Below the pieces are notes generated by a model that did not search any database, was not told where the DNA came from, and was given only the letters and a program-made list of their open reading frames with translations. DNA of 64,000 nt from Thermohalobaculum xanthum (GTDB lineage Bacteria > Pseudomonadota > Alphaproteobacteria > Rhodobacterales > Rhodobacteraceae). Below are positions 45,719-54,281 of the stretch, one piece after another. The translations under genes and the position numbers were made by a program. Position 1 is the first letter of the stretch; each line of letters starts with the position of its first letter. The stretch covers positions 124,001 through 188,000 of the forward strand of contig NZ_JAEHHL010000002.1 in the NCBI RefSeq assembly GCF_016623495.1, given 5' to 3'.

Positions 45719-46270
45719 TCAGTCCCCCCCGCCTTGCGGGTCATGACGCCCGGCGCCGGTGTCATCGAGACGGCGGCTCATGAAGATGATGCGGTCGTCG
45801 CCGCCATCGCCGCCACGTTCGAACGGACGGCACTCGACGAAGCCGAGCGCGCGGTAGAGCGCAAGCGCCTCGACATGCCGATAGAGCGCCGACAGGCGTA
45901 TCTCGCGGTATCCGAGGGCATACGCCTCGCGGAATAGTGCCTCGCAAAGGGCGCGGCCGAGCCCCGCGCCGCGCGCCTCGGGCCGCACGAAGAGCCGGTT
46001 CATCTCGCAGGCAGGGCCGTCGAGCGCCTTGAGCATGACGACGCCGGCGGGCTGGCCGCGGTGGTCGGCGATGAGGCATTCGCCGCCCGGCGGGCCGAAA
46101 TGAGCGGCGAAGGCGCGAAGCTGCCCTTCGAAGTCCTGCCGGGTGAGATAGTCGTCGATTTCGGCCTGCATCTCGGGATAGCGCTGGTGCAGGAAGGCGA
46201 CGAAGTCGCGCGCCAGATCGCGGGCGGCGTTGATCTCGTCGGGTGTGCGGACCTTCCTGATACCGGTCAT
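45719..46270 (-). CDS. GNAT family N-acetyltransferase
   Basis: A 183-residue acetyltransferase. The acetyl-CoA-binding region is LFVRPEARGAGLGRALCEAL (RxxGxG/A) and the C-terminal block is RLSALYRHVEALALYRALGFVE. The substrate is unknown. It lies between the GFA gene and the cytochrome gene, on the urease strand, with seven bases to the GFA gene, so it may be carried on the ureDAB transcript. Confidence 0.88.
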   Translation of the reverse strand: MTGIRKVRTPDEINAARDLARDFVAFLHQRYPEMQAEIDDYLTRQDFEGQLRAFAAHFGPPGGECLIADHRGQPAGVVMLKALDGPACEMNRLFVRPEARGAGLGRALCEALFREAYALGYREIRLSALYRHVEALALYRALGFVECRPFERGGDGGDDRIIFMSRRLDDTGAGRHDPQGGGD

Positions 46271-46277
46271 CGGCGCC

Positions 46278-46769
46278 TCAGTCGATCCAGAGCCCGCGGG
46301 CCTTATGCCAGTCCTCGATCGACTGTTCGGGGTAGCGGTCGAAGCACTGGTCGCCGGGCCGGACGTCGGGCTCGACCCAGGGGGCCCTGGAGCCGAGCAT
46401 CAGGTGCACGCGGGCGGGCGGCACCGGCAGCGGCGTGTCGACGCTGGATGCGAAGGGGTGCAGAAGCTCGGGCCATTCCGGGTCGTGGATCCAGAGCATC
46501 GAGCCGCAGTGGCGGCAGAAGTGCCGGCGGCAGCCGCCCTCGGCGCCGTTGTAGGGGGGCGTGTCGATGACCGCGCGGTAGACCGCGACATGCTCGCGCC
46601 CCGTCACCTCGAGCGTCGCGGCATCGGCAAGGAGGTTTATGGCATAGCCCGCACCCCCGCTCTTGCGGCAGGCCGAGCAGTAGCAGAGCTGGTAGGGGTA
46701 AGGCGCGCTGCTTGCGACCGCGTAGCTGACGGCGCCGCAGCGGCAGGAGCCTTCGAGGGTCAGGGGCAT
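46278..46769 (-). CDS. GFA family protein (zinc-binding, CENP-V type)
   Basis: A 163-residue protein with the GFA fold. The zinc cysteines are in GSCRCGAVSY, CYCSACRKSGG and FCRHCGSML. The family includes glutathione-dependent formaldehyde-activating enzyme, but most members are uncharacterised. It begins 40 bases after the ureB stop and runs in the same direction, so it is a likely passenger of the urease transcript. Confidence 0.88.
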   Translation of the reverse strand: MPLTLEGSCRCGAVSYAVASSAPYPYQLCYCSACRKSGGAGYAINLLADAATLEVTGREHVAVYRAVIDTPPYNGAEGGCRRHFCRHCGSMLWIHDPEWPELLHPFASSVDTPLPVPPARVHLMLGSRAPWVEPDVRPGDQCFDRYPEQSIEDWHKARGLWID

Positions 46770-46809
46770 GGGGCGTGCCCCTCGGGCAGCGCTCGGGACC
46801 GGGCCGCCA

Positions 46810-47115
46810 TCACAGCGCCCCCATCACTTTCTGATTGAACCCATAGACATTCCGCGCGCCCGAAAGCGGCACCAGCGTCACCTCGCGTTCCTGCCCCGGC
46901 TCGAAGCGCACCGCCGTCCCCGCCGCAATGTCGAGGCACATGCCGTGGGCGGCCGCGCGGTCGAAGCTCAGCGCCTCGTTGGTCTCGGAGAAATGGTAGT
47001 GGCTGCCGACCTGAACCGGGCGGTCGCCGGTGTTGGCGACGGTCAGGGTGATCGCTTCGCGCCCGTCGTTGAGGATGATCTCGCCCTCGGCGGGGATGAT
47101 CTCGCCGGGGATCAT
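46810..47115 (-). CDS. ureB: Urease subunit beta
   Basis: A 101-residue urease beta subunit: [20 protein letters not shown] at the start, [21 protein letters not shown] and [17 protein letters not shown] in the body. It is unfused to ureA or ureC. The ATG overlaps the stop of the 25-codon ORF described below as ATGA. Confidence 0.95.
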   Translation of the reverse strand: MIPGEIIPAEGEIILNDGREAITLTVANTGDRPVQVGSHYHFSETNEALSFDRAAAHGMCLDIAAGTAVRFEPGQEREVTLVPLSGARNVYGFNQKVMGAL

Positions 47116-47189
47116 TGGCCCGTGCTCCGCGCGACGACGGTGAATGCGACGGGGGCTGGGGTGGGATCGGACTGGACGTGATGACGCAT
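47112..47189 (-). CDS. Candidate 25-codon ORF between ureA and ureB
   Basis: ATG at 47189 preceded by GGAG, TGA at 47112-47114 overlapping the ureB ATG by four bases (ATGA). It encodes [20 protein letters not shown] plus five residues. It fills 78 of the 94 bases between ureA and ureB. The product has no recognisable domain; it may act only as a translational coupler for ureB. Confidence 0.35.
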   Translation of the reverse strand: MRHHVQSDPTPAPVAFTVVARSTGQ

Positions 47190-47209
47190 CGCGGGCTCCG
47201 GCAGGTCGA

Positions 47210-47512
47210 TCAGCGGATCGGGTGGTGGACGGTCACGAGCTTGGTGCCGTCGGGGAAGGTCGCCTCGACCTGGACCTCGTGGATCATCTCGGCGACGCCC
47301 TCCATGACCTGCGCGCGCGAGATGACATGGGCGCCGGCGGCCATGAGTTCGGCCACCGAACAGCCGTCGCGGGCGCCCTCGACCACGAAGTCGGTGATCA
47401 GCGCCACCGCCTCGGGGTGGTTGAGCCGCACGCCGCGCGCAAGGCGGCGGCGGGCGATCTCGGCCGCCATCGAGACCAGGAGCTTGTCCTTCTCGCGGGG
47501 GGTCAGCATCAT
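47210..47512 (-). CDS. ureA: Urease subunit gamma
   Basis: A 100-residue urease gamma subunit: [46 protein letters not shown], then [19 protein letters not shown]. Two adjacent ATG codons (47512 and 47509) are possible; the first gives the normal 100 residues. It follows ureD by 13 bases. Confidence 0.95.
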   Translation of the reverse strand: MMLTPREKDKLLVSMAAEIARRRLARGVRLNHPEAVALITDFVVEGARDGCSVAELMAAGAHVISRAQVMEGVAEMIHEVQVEATFPDGTKLVTVHHPIR

Positions 47513-47525
47513 CGAGGGGGCCTCC

Positions 47526-48413
47526 TCACATCGTCCAGACCCGGGGCAGCGGCCGGTCACGCAGCCCGGCCAGCAGGTGCCTCAGTGCGGACCGTAAGTG
47601 CGCGCCATCCGGTGCGGCAAGCCTGATCGACAGGGTTTCGCGCAAGTATGAGGCACCTGCACAATTCTTCGGCAGAAACTCACGCGCCATGCTGAGTTTC
47701 CGCTCAGCATCGGGCGCGGCATAGAGGATGGTCGCGAAGGCGCGCTGTCCCGCCAGCACGGCGGGGCGCGCGGCGATCTCGGCAACCGGGCCCGAGAGTC
47801 GCGTGGCCTCGGCGCGGATCAGCCGGCCGCCGCGCCTGATCTCCCAGCGATCCGCGAAATGCGCCTGCGTTACCTGCTCGCCCATCGCGGCGCGGCCCAG
47901 GACGACGGGCTCGACGACCAGCAGATGCGCATCCTCGGCCATCTCGACGCGGAGGCAGCGCTCGAGCGCCGAGCCGTCGAAGAGGATCGTCTCCTGCGCC
48001 AGCCAGTCGAGCCGGGCGCCGGGGCTGAGTTCGAGCGTGACGTCGACGCGGCCGACCTCGCCCGGCTGGGCGCGATAGGCGCGTTCGGCCGTCTGGGTGG
48101 CGAGGACGAGCTCGGCCCCCGCTCCGGTGCGGGCATGCCACGCGAACCGGTCGCCCCCGGTGATGCCGCCCGCCGTGTTGATCAGGACGGCCGTGGCCGC
48201 GGGCTCGCCCTGCGGCAGGAGGCAGCGCGCCGAGCCGGACTGATAGAGGTCGGCAAGCCGGCTTGACGGGCCCCGGACCCGCAGCGCGGCGCCGGGGCGC
48301 TCGCCCTGCCCCTGCCCGGACGCCTCGACCGCCACGCGTACCGCGCCCTCGGCGCGCGGCTGGCGCCGTGGCGGATGCGGGGCATCTGGAAGGCCGGGGG
48401 CAAGCAAGGTCAC
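47526..48413 (-). CDS. ureD: Urease accessory protein UreD
   Basis: A 295-residue nickel-channel chaperone. The family blocks are [33 protein letters not shown], and a C-terminal [16 protein letters not shown]. The GTG at 48413 (VTLLAPGLP) is preferred: GGAGA lies ten bases upstream and the length is right; the open frame continues 73 codons further upstream without sensible homology. It is the first gene of the urease unit and diverges from galE. Confidence 0.9.
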   Translation of the reverse strand: MTLLAPGLPDAPHPPRRQPRAEGAVRVAVEASGQGQGERPGAALRVRGPSSRLADLYQSGSARCLLPQGEPAATAVLINTAGGITGGDRFAWHARTGAGAELVLATQTAERAYRAQPGEVGRVDVTLELSPGARLDWLAQETILFDGSALERCLRVEMAEDAHLLVVEPVVLGRAAMGEQVTQAHFADRWEIRRGGRLIRAEATRLSGPVAEIAARPAVLAGQRAFATILYAAPDAERKLSMAREFLPKNCAGASYLRETLSIRLAAPDGAHLRSALRHLLAGLRDRPLPRVWTM

Positions 48414-48630
48414 GGGCGGCGTCTCCGTCAAATCGGGGCGCGCCCCGGCGACCGGGCGGTCCCCGGCGCGCGGCGTGGCGCACGCAGAACCCTGCAAGCG
48501 GCGTGCCGGATCGCGCGATCCCCGGCCGGGCGCGCATCCGCGGGCCATGCCGGGTCGCCCGCCAGTTGAAACCCGACCCCTGCGCGGGGTATTCAGGAGG
48601 CTCCGGGTTGGGCGTGGCGTGAGGGCGGGC

Positions 48631-49611
48631 ATGACGGTTCTTGTGACGGGTGGCGCGGGCTACATCGGCAGCCACATGGTGCTGGCCCTGCGCGACAGGG
48701 GCGAGGATGTCGTGGTGCTCGACACGCTGGCCACCGGACGGCGCGAGGCCGTGCCCGGCGACGTGCCGCTGGTGGTGGGTGATGTCGCGGACCGCGCGCT
48801 GGTGCGCGACCTGATCCCGCGGCGGGGCGTCGATGCAATCGTGCATTTCGCGGGCTCGACGGTTGTGCCGGACTCGGTGGCGAACCCGCTGGCCTATTAC
48901 GCCAACAACACCATCGGCTCGCACGCGCTGATCTCGGAGGCGGTGGCGGCAGGGCTCGGGGCCTTCATCTTCTCCTCGACCGCGGCGGTCTATGGTTCAG
49001 GCGAGGGCCGGCCGGTGGCCGAGGACGCGCCGACCCTGCCCGAGAGCCCCTACGGCGCCTCCAAGCTGATGACCGAGACCATGCTGCGCGATGCCGACGC
49101 GGCCCATGGCCTGCCGCATGTCTGCCTGCGCTATTTCAACGTCGCGGGGGCCGATCCCGCCGGCCGCGCGGGGCAGTCGACGCCGCGCGCCACGCACCTG
49201 ATCAAGGTGGCCTGCGAGGCCGCGACCGGGCAGCGCGCGGGGATCACGGTCTTCGGGACGGACTACCCCACGCCTGACGGGACCTGCGTGCGCGATTACA
49301 TCCATGTGAGCGACCTGATCGACGCGCATCTCGCCGCGCTCGACCATCTGCGCGGTGGCGGGGGTAGCCAGACGCTCAATTGCGGATACGGACGGGGGCA
49401 TTCGGTCCGCGAGGTCGTCACCGCCGTGGGCCGGGCGGCGGGGCAGCCGATCGCGGTCACCGAGGGCCCGCGCCGGCCGGGCGACATGGCCTCGCTCGTG
49501 GCCGATGCGGGCCGCATCCGCGATGTGCTGGGCTGGCGGCCCCGGCATGACGACCTCGACGAGATCGTGCGCCATGCGCTGGCCTGGGAGCGCCGCCGCG
49601 CCGCGGCCTGA
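48631..49611 (+). CDS. galE: UDP-glucose 4-epimerase
   Basis: A 326-residue NAD-dependent epimerase interconverting UDP-glucose and UDP-galactose for surface polysaccharide synthesis. Glycine motif VTGGAGYIGSH, catalytic Ser in FSSTAAVYG, and YxxxK as YGASK are all present, followed by RYFNVAGADP and GTDYPTPDGTCVRDYIHV, which are characteristic of GalE. ATG 48631 opens directly into the Rossmann fold. Confidence 0.95.
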   Translation: MTVLVTGGAGYIGSHMVLALRDRGEDVVVLDTLATGRREAVPGDVPLVVGDVADRALVRDLIPRRGVDAIVHFAGSTVVPDSVANPLAYYANNTIGSHALISEAVAAGLGAFIFSSTAAVYGSGEGRPVAEDAPTLPESPYGASKLMTETMLRDADAAHGLPHVCLRYFNVAGADPAGRAGQSTPRATHLIKVACEAATGQRAGITVFGTDYPTPDGTCVRDYIHVSDLIDAHLAALDHLRGGGGSQTLNCGYGRGHSVREVVTAVGRAAGQPIAVTEGPRRPGDMASLVADAGRIRDVLGWRPRHDDLDEIVRHALAWERRRAAA

Positions 49612-49640
49612 GCCGCAGGGTTCGGCGGCGCGCGGCGCGC

Positions 49641-50102
49641 TCAGTTCGTGCCGTGGCGGGCGAAGACCTCGGTGCCGCCGTCGCGGCGCAGAAGCAGCAC
49701 CTCGTAGGGCTCGGCGGCATCGCCCATCTCCATCCCCGGCGAGCCGATCGGCATGCCCGGCACGCTGAGACCCACCGCGTCGGGCCGCTCGGCCAGCAGG
49801 CGCCGCACGTCCTCGGCCGGGACATGGCCCTCGATCACGTAGCCCTCGACCATCGCGGTGTGGCACGACGCCGTGGCGATGGTGATGCCGAGCCGTGCCT
49901 TGGCCTGGGCCAGCATGTCGTCGGGTGTGTCGCGCAGGGCGACGTCGAAGCCCGCATGCTGCATGTGCTCGGCCCAGGCCGTGCAGCAGCCGCAGGTCGG
50001 CGACTTCATCACCTCGACCGCCTGCGCGGCGGCGAGGCCAGGCGCCGCGAAGGTGGCAAGTGCAAATGCAAGGGGCGCGATCGAAAAGGTCCTGCGGGGC
50101 AT
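49641..50102 (-). CDS. DUF411 periplasmic metal-binding protein
   Basis: A 153-residue exported protein with a signal peptide (SIAPLAFALATFAAPGLAAA). The mature N-terminus VEVMKSPTCGCCTAWAEHM holds the CGCC cluster of DUF411, and GMPIGSPGMEMGD near the end adds methionines suited to copper. ATG 50102 is chosen because AAGGAGG lies five bases upstream. It is 14 bases behind the copper-type P-type ATPase, so the pair is probably one transcript for copper handling. Confidence 0.88.
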   Translation of the reverse strand: MPRRTFSIAPLAFALATFAAPGLAAAQAVEVMKSPTCGCCTAWAEHMQHAGFDVALRDTPDDMLAQAKARLGITIATASCHTAMVEGYVIEGHVPAEDVRRLLAERPDAVGLSVPGMPIGSPGMEMGDAAEPYEVLLLRRDGGTEVFARHGTN

Positions 50103-50116
50103 GGCTCCCTCCTTCA

Positions 50117-52582
50117 TCAGAGCTTGATCCGGCCGAGCCGGAGGGCGTTGGTGATGACCGAGACCGACGAGAGGCTCATCGCCGCCGCCGCGAACATGGG
50201 CGAGATCAGGACTCCGAGGAAAGGATAGAGGATCCCCGCCGCCACCGGCACCCCGGCCGCGTTGTAGACCAGCGCGAAGAACAGGTTCTGGCGGATGTTG
50301 CTCATCGTCGCCTCGGCCAGCCTGCGGGCGCGCACGATGCCGCCAAGGTCGCCCTTCACCAGCGTGAGCCCCGCGCTCTCGATCGCCACGTCGGCCCCGG
50401 TGCCCATGGCGATGCCGACATCGGCCTGCGCAAGCGCCGGCGCGTCGTTCACGCCGTCACCCGCCATGGCGACCCGGTGCCCCTGGTCCTGCATCTCGCG
50501 GATGATGCGCGCCTTGTCCTCGGGAAGCACGTCGGCCCGGACCTCGTCGATGCCGAGGCGGCCCGCCACGGCCCGCGCCGTACGCGCGTTGTCGCCGGTG
50601 GCCATTACGATGCGGAAACCGAGGGCGTGAAGGTCCCTGAGCGCATCGGGCGTGGTCTGCTTGACCGGGTCGGCCACGCTGACGAGGCCCGCGACCGCGC
50701 CATCGACGACGACGAACATCACCGTCTCGCCCTGGTCGCGGCGGGCATCGGCCTCGGCCGAGGTCTCGCCCGGATCGATGCCGAGTTCCTCGAGCAGCCT
50801 GGCGTTGCCCAGCGCGACCGACCTGCCGTCGACCTGGCCCGTCACGCCCTTGCCGGTGACGGCCTCGAAGTCTTCGGCCTTCGCGAATGTCACGCCCCGC
50901 TCCTCGGCGCCCGAAACGATCGCCTCGGCCAGCGGATGCTCGGAGCCGCGCTCGAGGCTGGCGGCGAGGCGCAGGACCTCGCCCTCGTCATGTCCCGCAC
51001 CTGCCATCACGGCGACCAGCCTGGGCTTGCCCTCGGTCAGCGTGCCGGTCTTGTCGACGATCAGGGTGTCGACCTTGGCGAAGCGCTCGAGTGCCTCGGC
51101 GTTCTTGATGAGGACGCCGGCCCTGGCGCCGCGCCCGGTCGCGGTCATCACCGACATCGGCGTCGCGAGGCCGAGCGCGCAGGGGCAGGCGATGATCAGC
51201 ACCGAAACGGCTGCGACGAGCGCATAGGCGAGTGGCGGCTGCGGGCCCCAGATCGCCCACCCGATGAAGGCAAGCACGGCCACCGCGATCACGGCCGGCA
51301 CGAAATAGCCGGCCACCTGGTCGGCCAGCTTCTGGATCGGCGCGCGCGAGCGCTGTGCCTGCGCCACCATCTCGACGATCTGGCTCAGCATCGTGTCCTT
51401 GCCGACGCGCCGCGCCTCCATCACGAGACTGCCCTTCTGGTTCAGCGTGGCGCCTGTGACCTCGTCACCCGCGACCTTCTCGACCGGGACGGGTTCACCC
51501 GTCAGCATCGATTCATCGACCGACGAGCGGCCTTCGACCACCGCGCCGTCGACCGGGATCTTCTCGCCCGGGCGCACGCGGAGGCGGTCGCCGACCCTGA
51601 CCTCCTCGAGCGGGACCTCGGTCTCGTTGCCTGCGTCGTCGATCCGCCGCGCGGTCTTCGCGGCGAGATCGAGGAGCGCGCGGATCGCCGCGCCGGTCTT
51701 CTCCCGCGCCCGCAGCTCGAGGATCTGGCCAAGCAGGACGAGGACGACGATCACCGCGCCTGCCTCGAAATAGACCGGGACATGCCCCCCGGCGTGGCGA
51801 AAGCCCGCGGGGAAGATGCCGGGCGCGATCACGGCGGTGACGCTGAAAGCATAGGCCGCGGCCACGCCCATGCCGATCAGGCTGAACATGTTGAGGTTCA
51901 TCGAGCGGAACGACTTCGCGCCGCGCACGAGGAACGGCCAGCCCGACCAGAGGATCACCGGCGTCGCCAGGATCAGCTCGGCCCAGAGCGCGAAGCGCTC
52001 GCCAAGCCAGTCGCGCACGGGAAGGCCGAGCATCGGCCCCATGGCGAGGACCAGCACCGGCACCGTCAGAGCCGCGCCGATGGCAAAGCGGCGGCGGAAA
52101 TCGACAAGCTCGGGGTTCGGCCCCGCGTCGCCGGTCGGGACGTCGGGCTCGAGCGCCATGCCGCAGATCGGGCAGTCGCCGGGCTTGTCCTCGACGATCT
52201 CGGGATCCATCGGGCAGATGTATTTGGTGCCCGCGGGCATCGGCTCGGGCGCGGGGCGCTCGCCGAGATACTTGTCGGGCTGGGCCTCGAACTTGTCGTG
52301 GCAGCCCGACGAGCAGAAGTAGAACCGCTCGCCCGCGTGCCTGGCCACGTGGCGGGCGGTGGCGCGCTCGACCTTCATGCCGCAGACAGGGTCCTTCGCG
52401 GTGATGTAGTCGGCGGGCGCGGCCTCGAACTTGTCGCGGCATCGCGGATTGCAGAAGTGGTAGGTGTGGCCCTCGTGGTCGAGCGTCGGCTTGCCCGCGT
52501 CGGGATCGACTGTCATGCCGCAGACGGGATCAAGGGTAACGGTGGAGGGCGCGGTGGTCATCTGGATGTGCTCGCGTGCCAT
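50117..52582 (-). CDS. copA: Copper-type P-type ATPase with two YHS domains
   Basis: An 821-residue P1B ATPase exporting Cu(I) or Ag(I). The N-terminus lacks HMA domains and instead has two YHS domains ([12 protein letters not shown] and [12 protein letters not shown], each ending in a CxxxC-like FCxxxC), then a heavy-metal-binding segment [21 protein letters not shown]. Then follow eight helices with CPCALG near residue 465, phosphorylation DKTGTLTEG near 508, HPLAEAI and [10 protein letters not shown]. Cys-Pro-Cys defines Cu/Ag specificity. ATG 52582 fits a TSS near 52621. Confidence 0.93.
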   Translation of the reverse strand: MAREHIQMTTAPSTVTLDPVCGMTVDPDAGKPTLDHEGHTYHFCNPRCRDKFEAAPADYITAKDPVCGMKVERATARHVARHAGERFYFCSSGCHDKFEAQPDKYLGERPAPEPMPAGTKYICPMDPEIVEDKPGDCPICGMALEPDVPTGDAGPNPELVDFRRRFAIGAALTVPVLVLAMGPMLGLPVRDWLGERFALWAELILATPVILWSGWPFLVRGAKSFRSMNLNMFSLIGMGVAAAYAFSVTAVIAPGIFPAGFRHAGGHVPVYFEAGAVIVVLVLLGQILELRAREKTGAAIRALLDLAAKTARRIDDAGNETEVPLEEVRVGDRLRVRPGEKIPVDGAVVEGRSSVDESMLTGEPVPVEKVAGDEVTGATLNQKGSLVMEARRVGKDTMLSQIVEMVAQAQRSRAPIQKLADQVAGYFVPAVIAVAVLAFIGWAIWGPQPPLAYALVAAVSVLIIACPCALGLATPMSVMTATGRGARAGVLIKNAEALERFAKVDTLIVDKTGTLTEGKPRLVAVMAGAGHDEGEVLRLAASLERGSEHPLAEAIVSGAEERGVTFAKAEDFEAVTGKGVTGQVDGRSVALGNARLLEELGIDPGETSAEADARRDQGETVMFVVVDGAVAGLVSVADPVKQTTPDALRDLHALGFRIVMATGDNARTARAVAGRLGIDEVRADVLPEDKARIIREMQDQGHRVAMAGDGVNDAPALAQADVGIAMGTGADVAIESAGLTLVKGDLGGIVRARRLAEATMSNIRQNLFFALVYNAAGVPVAAGILYPFLGVLISPMFAAAAMSLSSVSVITNALRLGRIKL

Positions 52583-52627
52583 GCATCTCTCGGATTGCCC
52601 GCGGCCTTTGCGGGCGTGTTCGGGTGG

Positions 52628-52658
52628 GAGGTAGGCCTTCCAGCAGCTGGAAGGTCAA
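52628..52658 (-). promoter_or_regulatory. MerR/CueR-type promoter of copA
   Basis: On the minus strand -35 TTGACC (complement of 52653-52658), a 19-base spacer and -10 TACCTC (complement of 52628-52633). The spacer is nearly filled by the perfect 9-bp inverted repeat CCTTCCAGC-A-GCTGGAAGG (52636-52654). The overlong spacer with a central dyad is the signature of CueR/HmrR-activated copper promoters. No merR-family gene is in the window. Confidence 0.85.
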
Positions 52659-52727
52659 GGGGGCCGTATGCGTCCAGCAGCCTTCCGGTGCAAAGGTCCG
52701 CGCGGAATCCGGCGTGATCATTCGGTG

Positions 52728-52756
52728 TTGACCCCGCGTTTACGCTCGGGTCCTAT
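52728..52756 (+). promoter_or_regulatory. Promoter of the TIM-barrel gene
   Basis: TTGACC (52728-52733), 17 bases, TCCTAT (52751-52756). A start near 52763 excludes an in-frame ATG at 52755 and supports ATG 52818 or GTG 52836. Confidence 0.5.
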
Positions 52757-52817
52757 GGATTCAAGGGGGAGCCTGCGCGACGGGCGCCATTTGCAGAACC
52801 GGGGCAAAGCCCGGCAA

Positions 52818-53798
52818 ATGAAGGAATTTTCAGACGTGTCTGCGCGCCGGAGTCGCACCGCTTACCGTATCGGCTACACGTTGTGGCCCTCCGATTTCGA
52901 GCTTTCCGACCCGGCATCCTGGCTCGACGAGGCCGAGGCGCTGGAGGTGGATTCGGTCGAGATCCCGCTGTTCTGCACGCGTCTGATCGCCAATTGCCGG
53001 CCGATCGAGCCCGCGTTGCGCCGCTTCGCCGCCGCCTTCGAGGGCCGCGCCATCGAGCGAACGACTCACGGCATGCTTTCGATCAACCTGATGGACGAAC
53101 CGGACCGGCTGCCCATGCACGAAGCGGTGGCCAGGGCGAATATCGAGGTCTCGGCACGGCTCGGCGCGCGGCGCATGGTCCTGCACTGCGGCATGGCCAA
53201 GGCGGACGACCCGGACACGCTGGAAGCCGCCTACGGGCGCCAGCGCGAGAGCCTTGCGCGGCTTGGCGACGTCGCCCGGACACATGAGGTCGAGCTCTGC
53301 GTCGAGACCATATGGAGCTTTGACGGCCGGCAGACCGCCCTGCCCTCGAAGCTGGCGCACGAGCTTGTGGAGATCGGGCACCCCGCGGTGCGGGCCACGA
53401 TCGATTTCGCCCATTCCGCGCTGCAATGCCATCGCGAGGGGGCCGACCTGATGAGCGAGGTCCGGACGCTTGCTCCGCTGGTCCACCACATCCACCTCAA
53501 CGACTGTTTTGGCGTGCTGCATCCGACGGCGGTCGCGCTGCCGACCGAGGCGGTGGCCTACGGGTCGGGCGACCTGCACCTGCCGATCGGCTGGGGCTCG
53601 CTCGACTGGGTGCGGCTGCTGACCGAGCCTGACTGGCCCGACGTGGACATCATCCTCAACCAGGAACTGCACCCGACCTTCTGGTACGCGCTGCCGGGCG
53701 ACGTCGCGCAGATGCGGCGGCTGGCCGATCTGATGCGCGGCAGGAACCTGCGCGCGGGTGACGACGGGGCCCTCGCGCGCTATCCGGCGCCGCACTAA
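52818..53798 (+). CDS. Sugar phosphate isomerase/epimerase-like TIM-barrel protein
   Basis: A 326-residue protein with the xylose-isomerase-like/AP-endonuclease-2 barrel. Metal-site strands are visible: EIPLFC, MVLHCGMAK, LCVETIW, RATIDFAHSALQCH, HHIHLNDCFG and IILNQELH. The substrate is not identifiable. Start: ATG 52818, or GTG 52836, which has AAGGA in front. It is divergent from copA with its own promoter. The next gene on the right is convergent. Confidence 0.78.
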   Translation: MKEFSDVSARRSRTAYRIGYTLWPSDFELSDPASWLDEAEALEVDSVEIPLFCTRLIANCRPIEPALRRFAAAFEGRAIERTTHGMLSINLMDEPDRLPMHEAVARANIEVSARLGARRMVLHCGMAKADDPDTLEAAYGRQRESLARLGDVARTHEVELCVETIWSFDGRQTALPSKLAHELVEIGHPAVRATIDFAHSALQCHREGADLMSEVRTLAPLVHHIHLNDCFGVLHPTAVALPTEAVAYGSGDLHLPIGWGSLDWVRLLTEPDWPDVDIILNQELHPTFWYALPGDVAQMRRLADLMRGRNLRAGDDGALARYPAPH

Positions 53799-53816
53799 GC
53801 CGCGGCCGCCCGGTGC

Positions 53817-54281
53817 TCAGCCTTCGATCTGCCTGAGCTTTTGCCGCGCCTCGCCGAGTTGGACATTCGTCGCCTCGAGGCGCGATGCGATCACGCGCAG
53901 GAACTCGAGGGCCAGGTCCGGGAACTCGTGGATCAGGTTCCGCAGCACCGATTTCTCGAGCCGCAGGACGCTGAGCGCGCCCCGCGCGGCGATGGCGGTC
54001 GTGCGGGTCTGGTCGCAAAGTGCCGCGATCTCGCCGAAGATCTCGCCCTTGCCGAGGGTGGCAATCGTCGTCTCCTGCCCCGGCGCACCGAGCAGGACGT
54101 CAACCGCGCCGTCGATCACGACGAAGGCCGCGTCACCCGGCTCGCCGCGCTCGAACAGGCGCTCGCCGGGGCTGAAACTCAGCGTCTCGCCCATCATCGC
54201 GATGACCTTGAGCCGACGCTCGTCGATCCGGCGGAACGGGGCTGCGTCGCGCAGGGCGGTGACGGCGGCGTTGAGACTCAT
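53817..54281 (-). CDS. cNMP-binding domain protein coupled to an ABC-like protein
   Basis: A 154-residue protein with an N-terminal helix pair and one cyclic-nucleotide-binding barrel (GERLFERGEPGDAAFVVIDGAVDVLL, then GEIFGEIAALCDQTRTTAIAA). In CRP-type domains the RSA/RTT arginine contacts the phosphate. A C-terminal helix (EFPDLALEFLRVIASRLEATNVQLGEARQKLR) may be a coiled-coil. There is no DNA-binding domain. Its ATG overlaps the stop of the ABC-like gene by four bases (ATGA), so the two are translated as a unit and probably interact. Confidence 0.85.
   Translation of the reverse strand: MSLNAAVTALRDAAPFRRIDERRLKVIAMMGETLSFSPGERLFERGEPGDAAFVVIDGAVDVLLGAPGQETTIATLGKGEIFGEIAALCDQTRTTAIAARGALSVLRLEKSVLRNLIHEFPDLALEFLRVIASRLEATNVQLGEARQKLRQIEG

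Noticed and set aside
49895..52717. Plus-strand open frame of 940 codons antisense to copA
   Set aside because: Shadow of the copper ATPase; low-complexity Asp/Arg/His-rich translation and no family motif.
52755..52817. Upstream in-frame ATG for the TIM-barrel gene
   Set aside because: It lies inside the predicted -10 region, before the expected transcription start.
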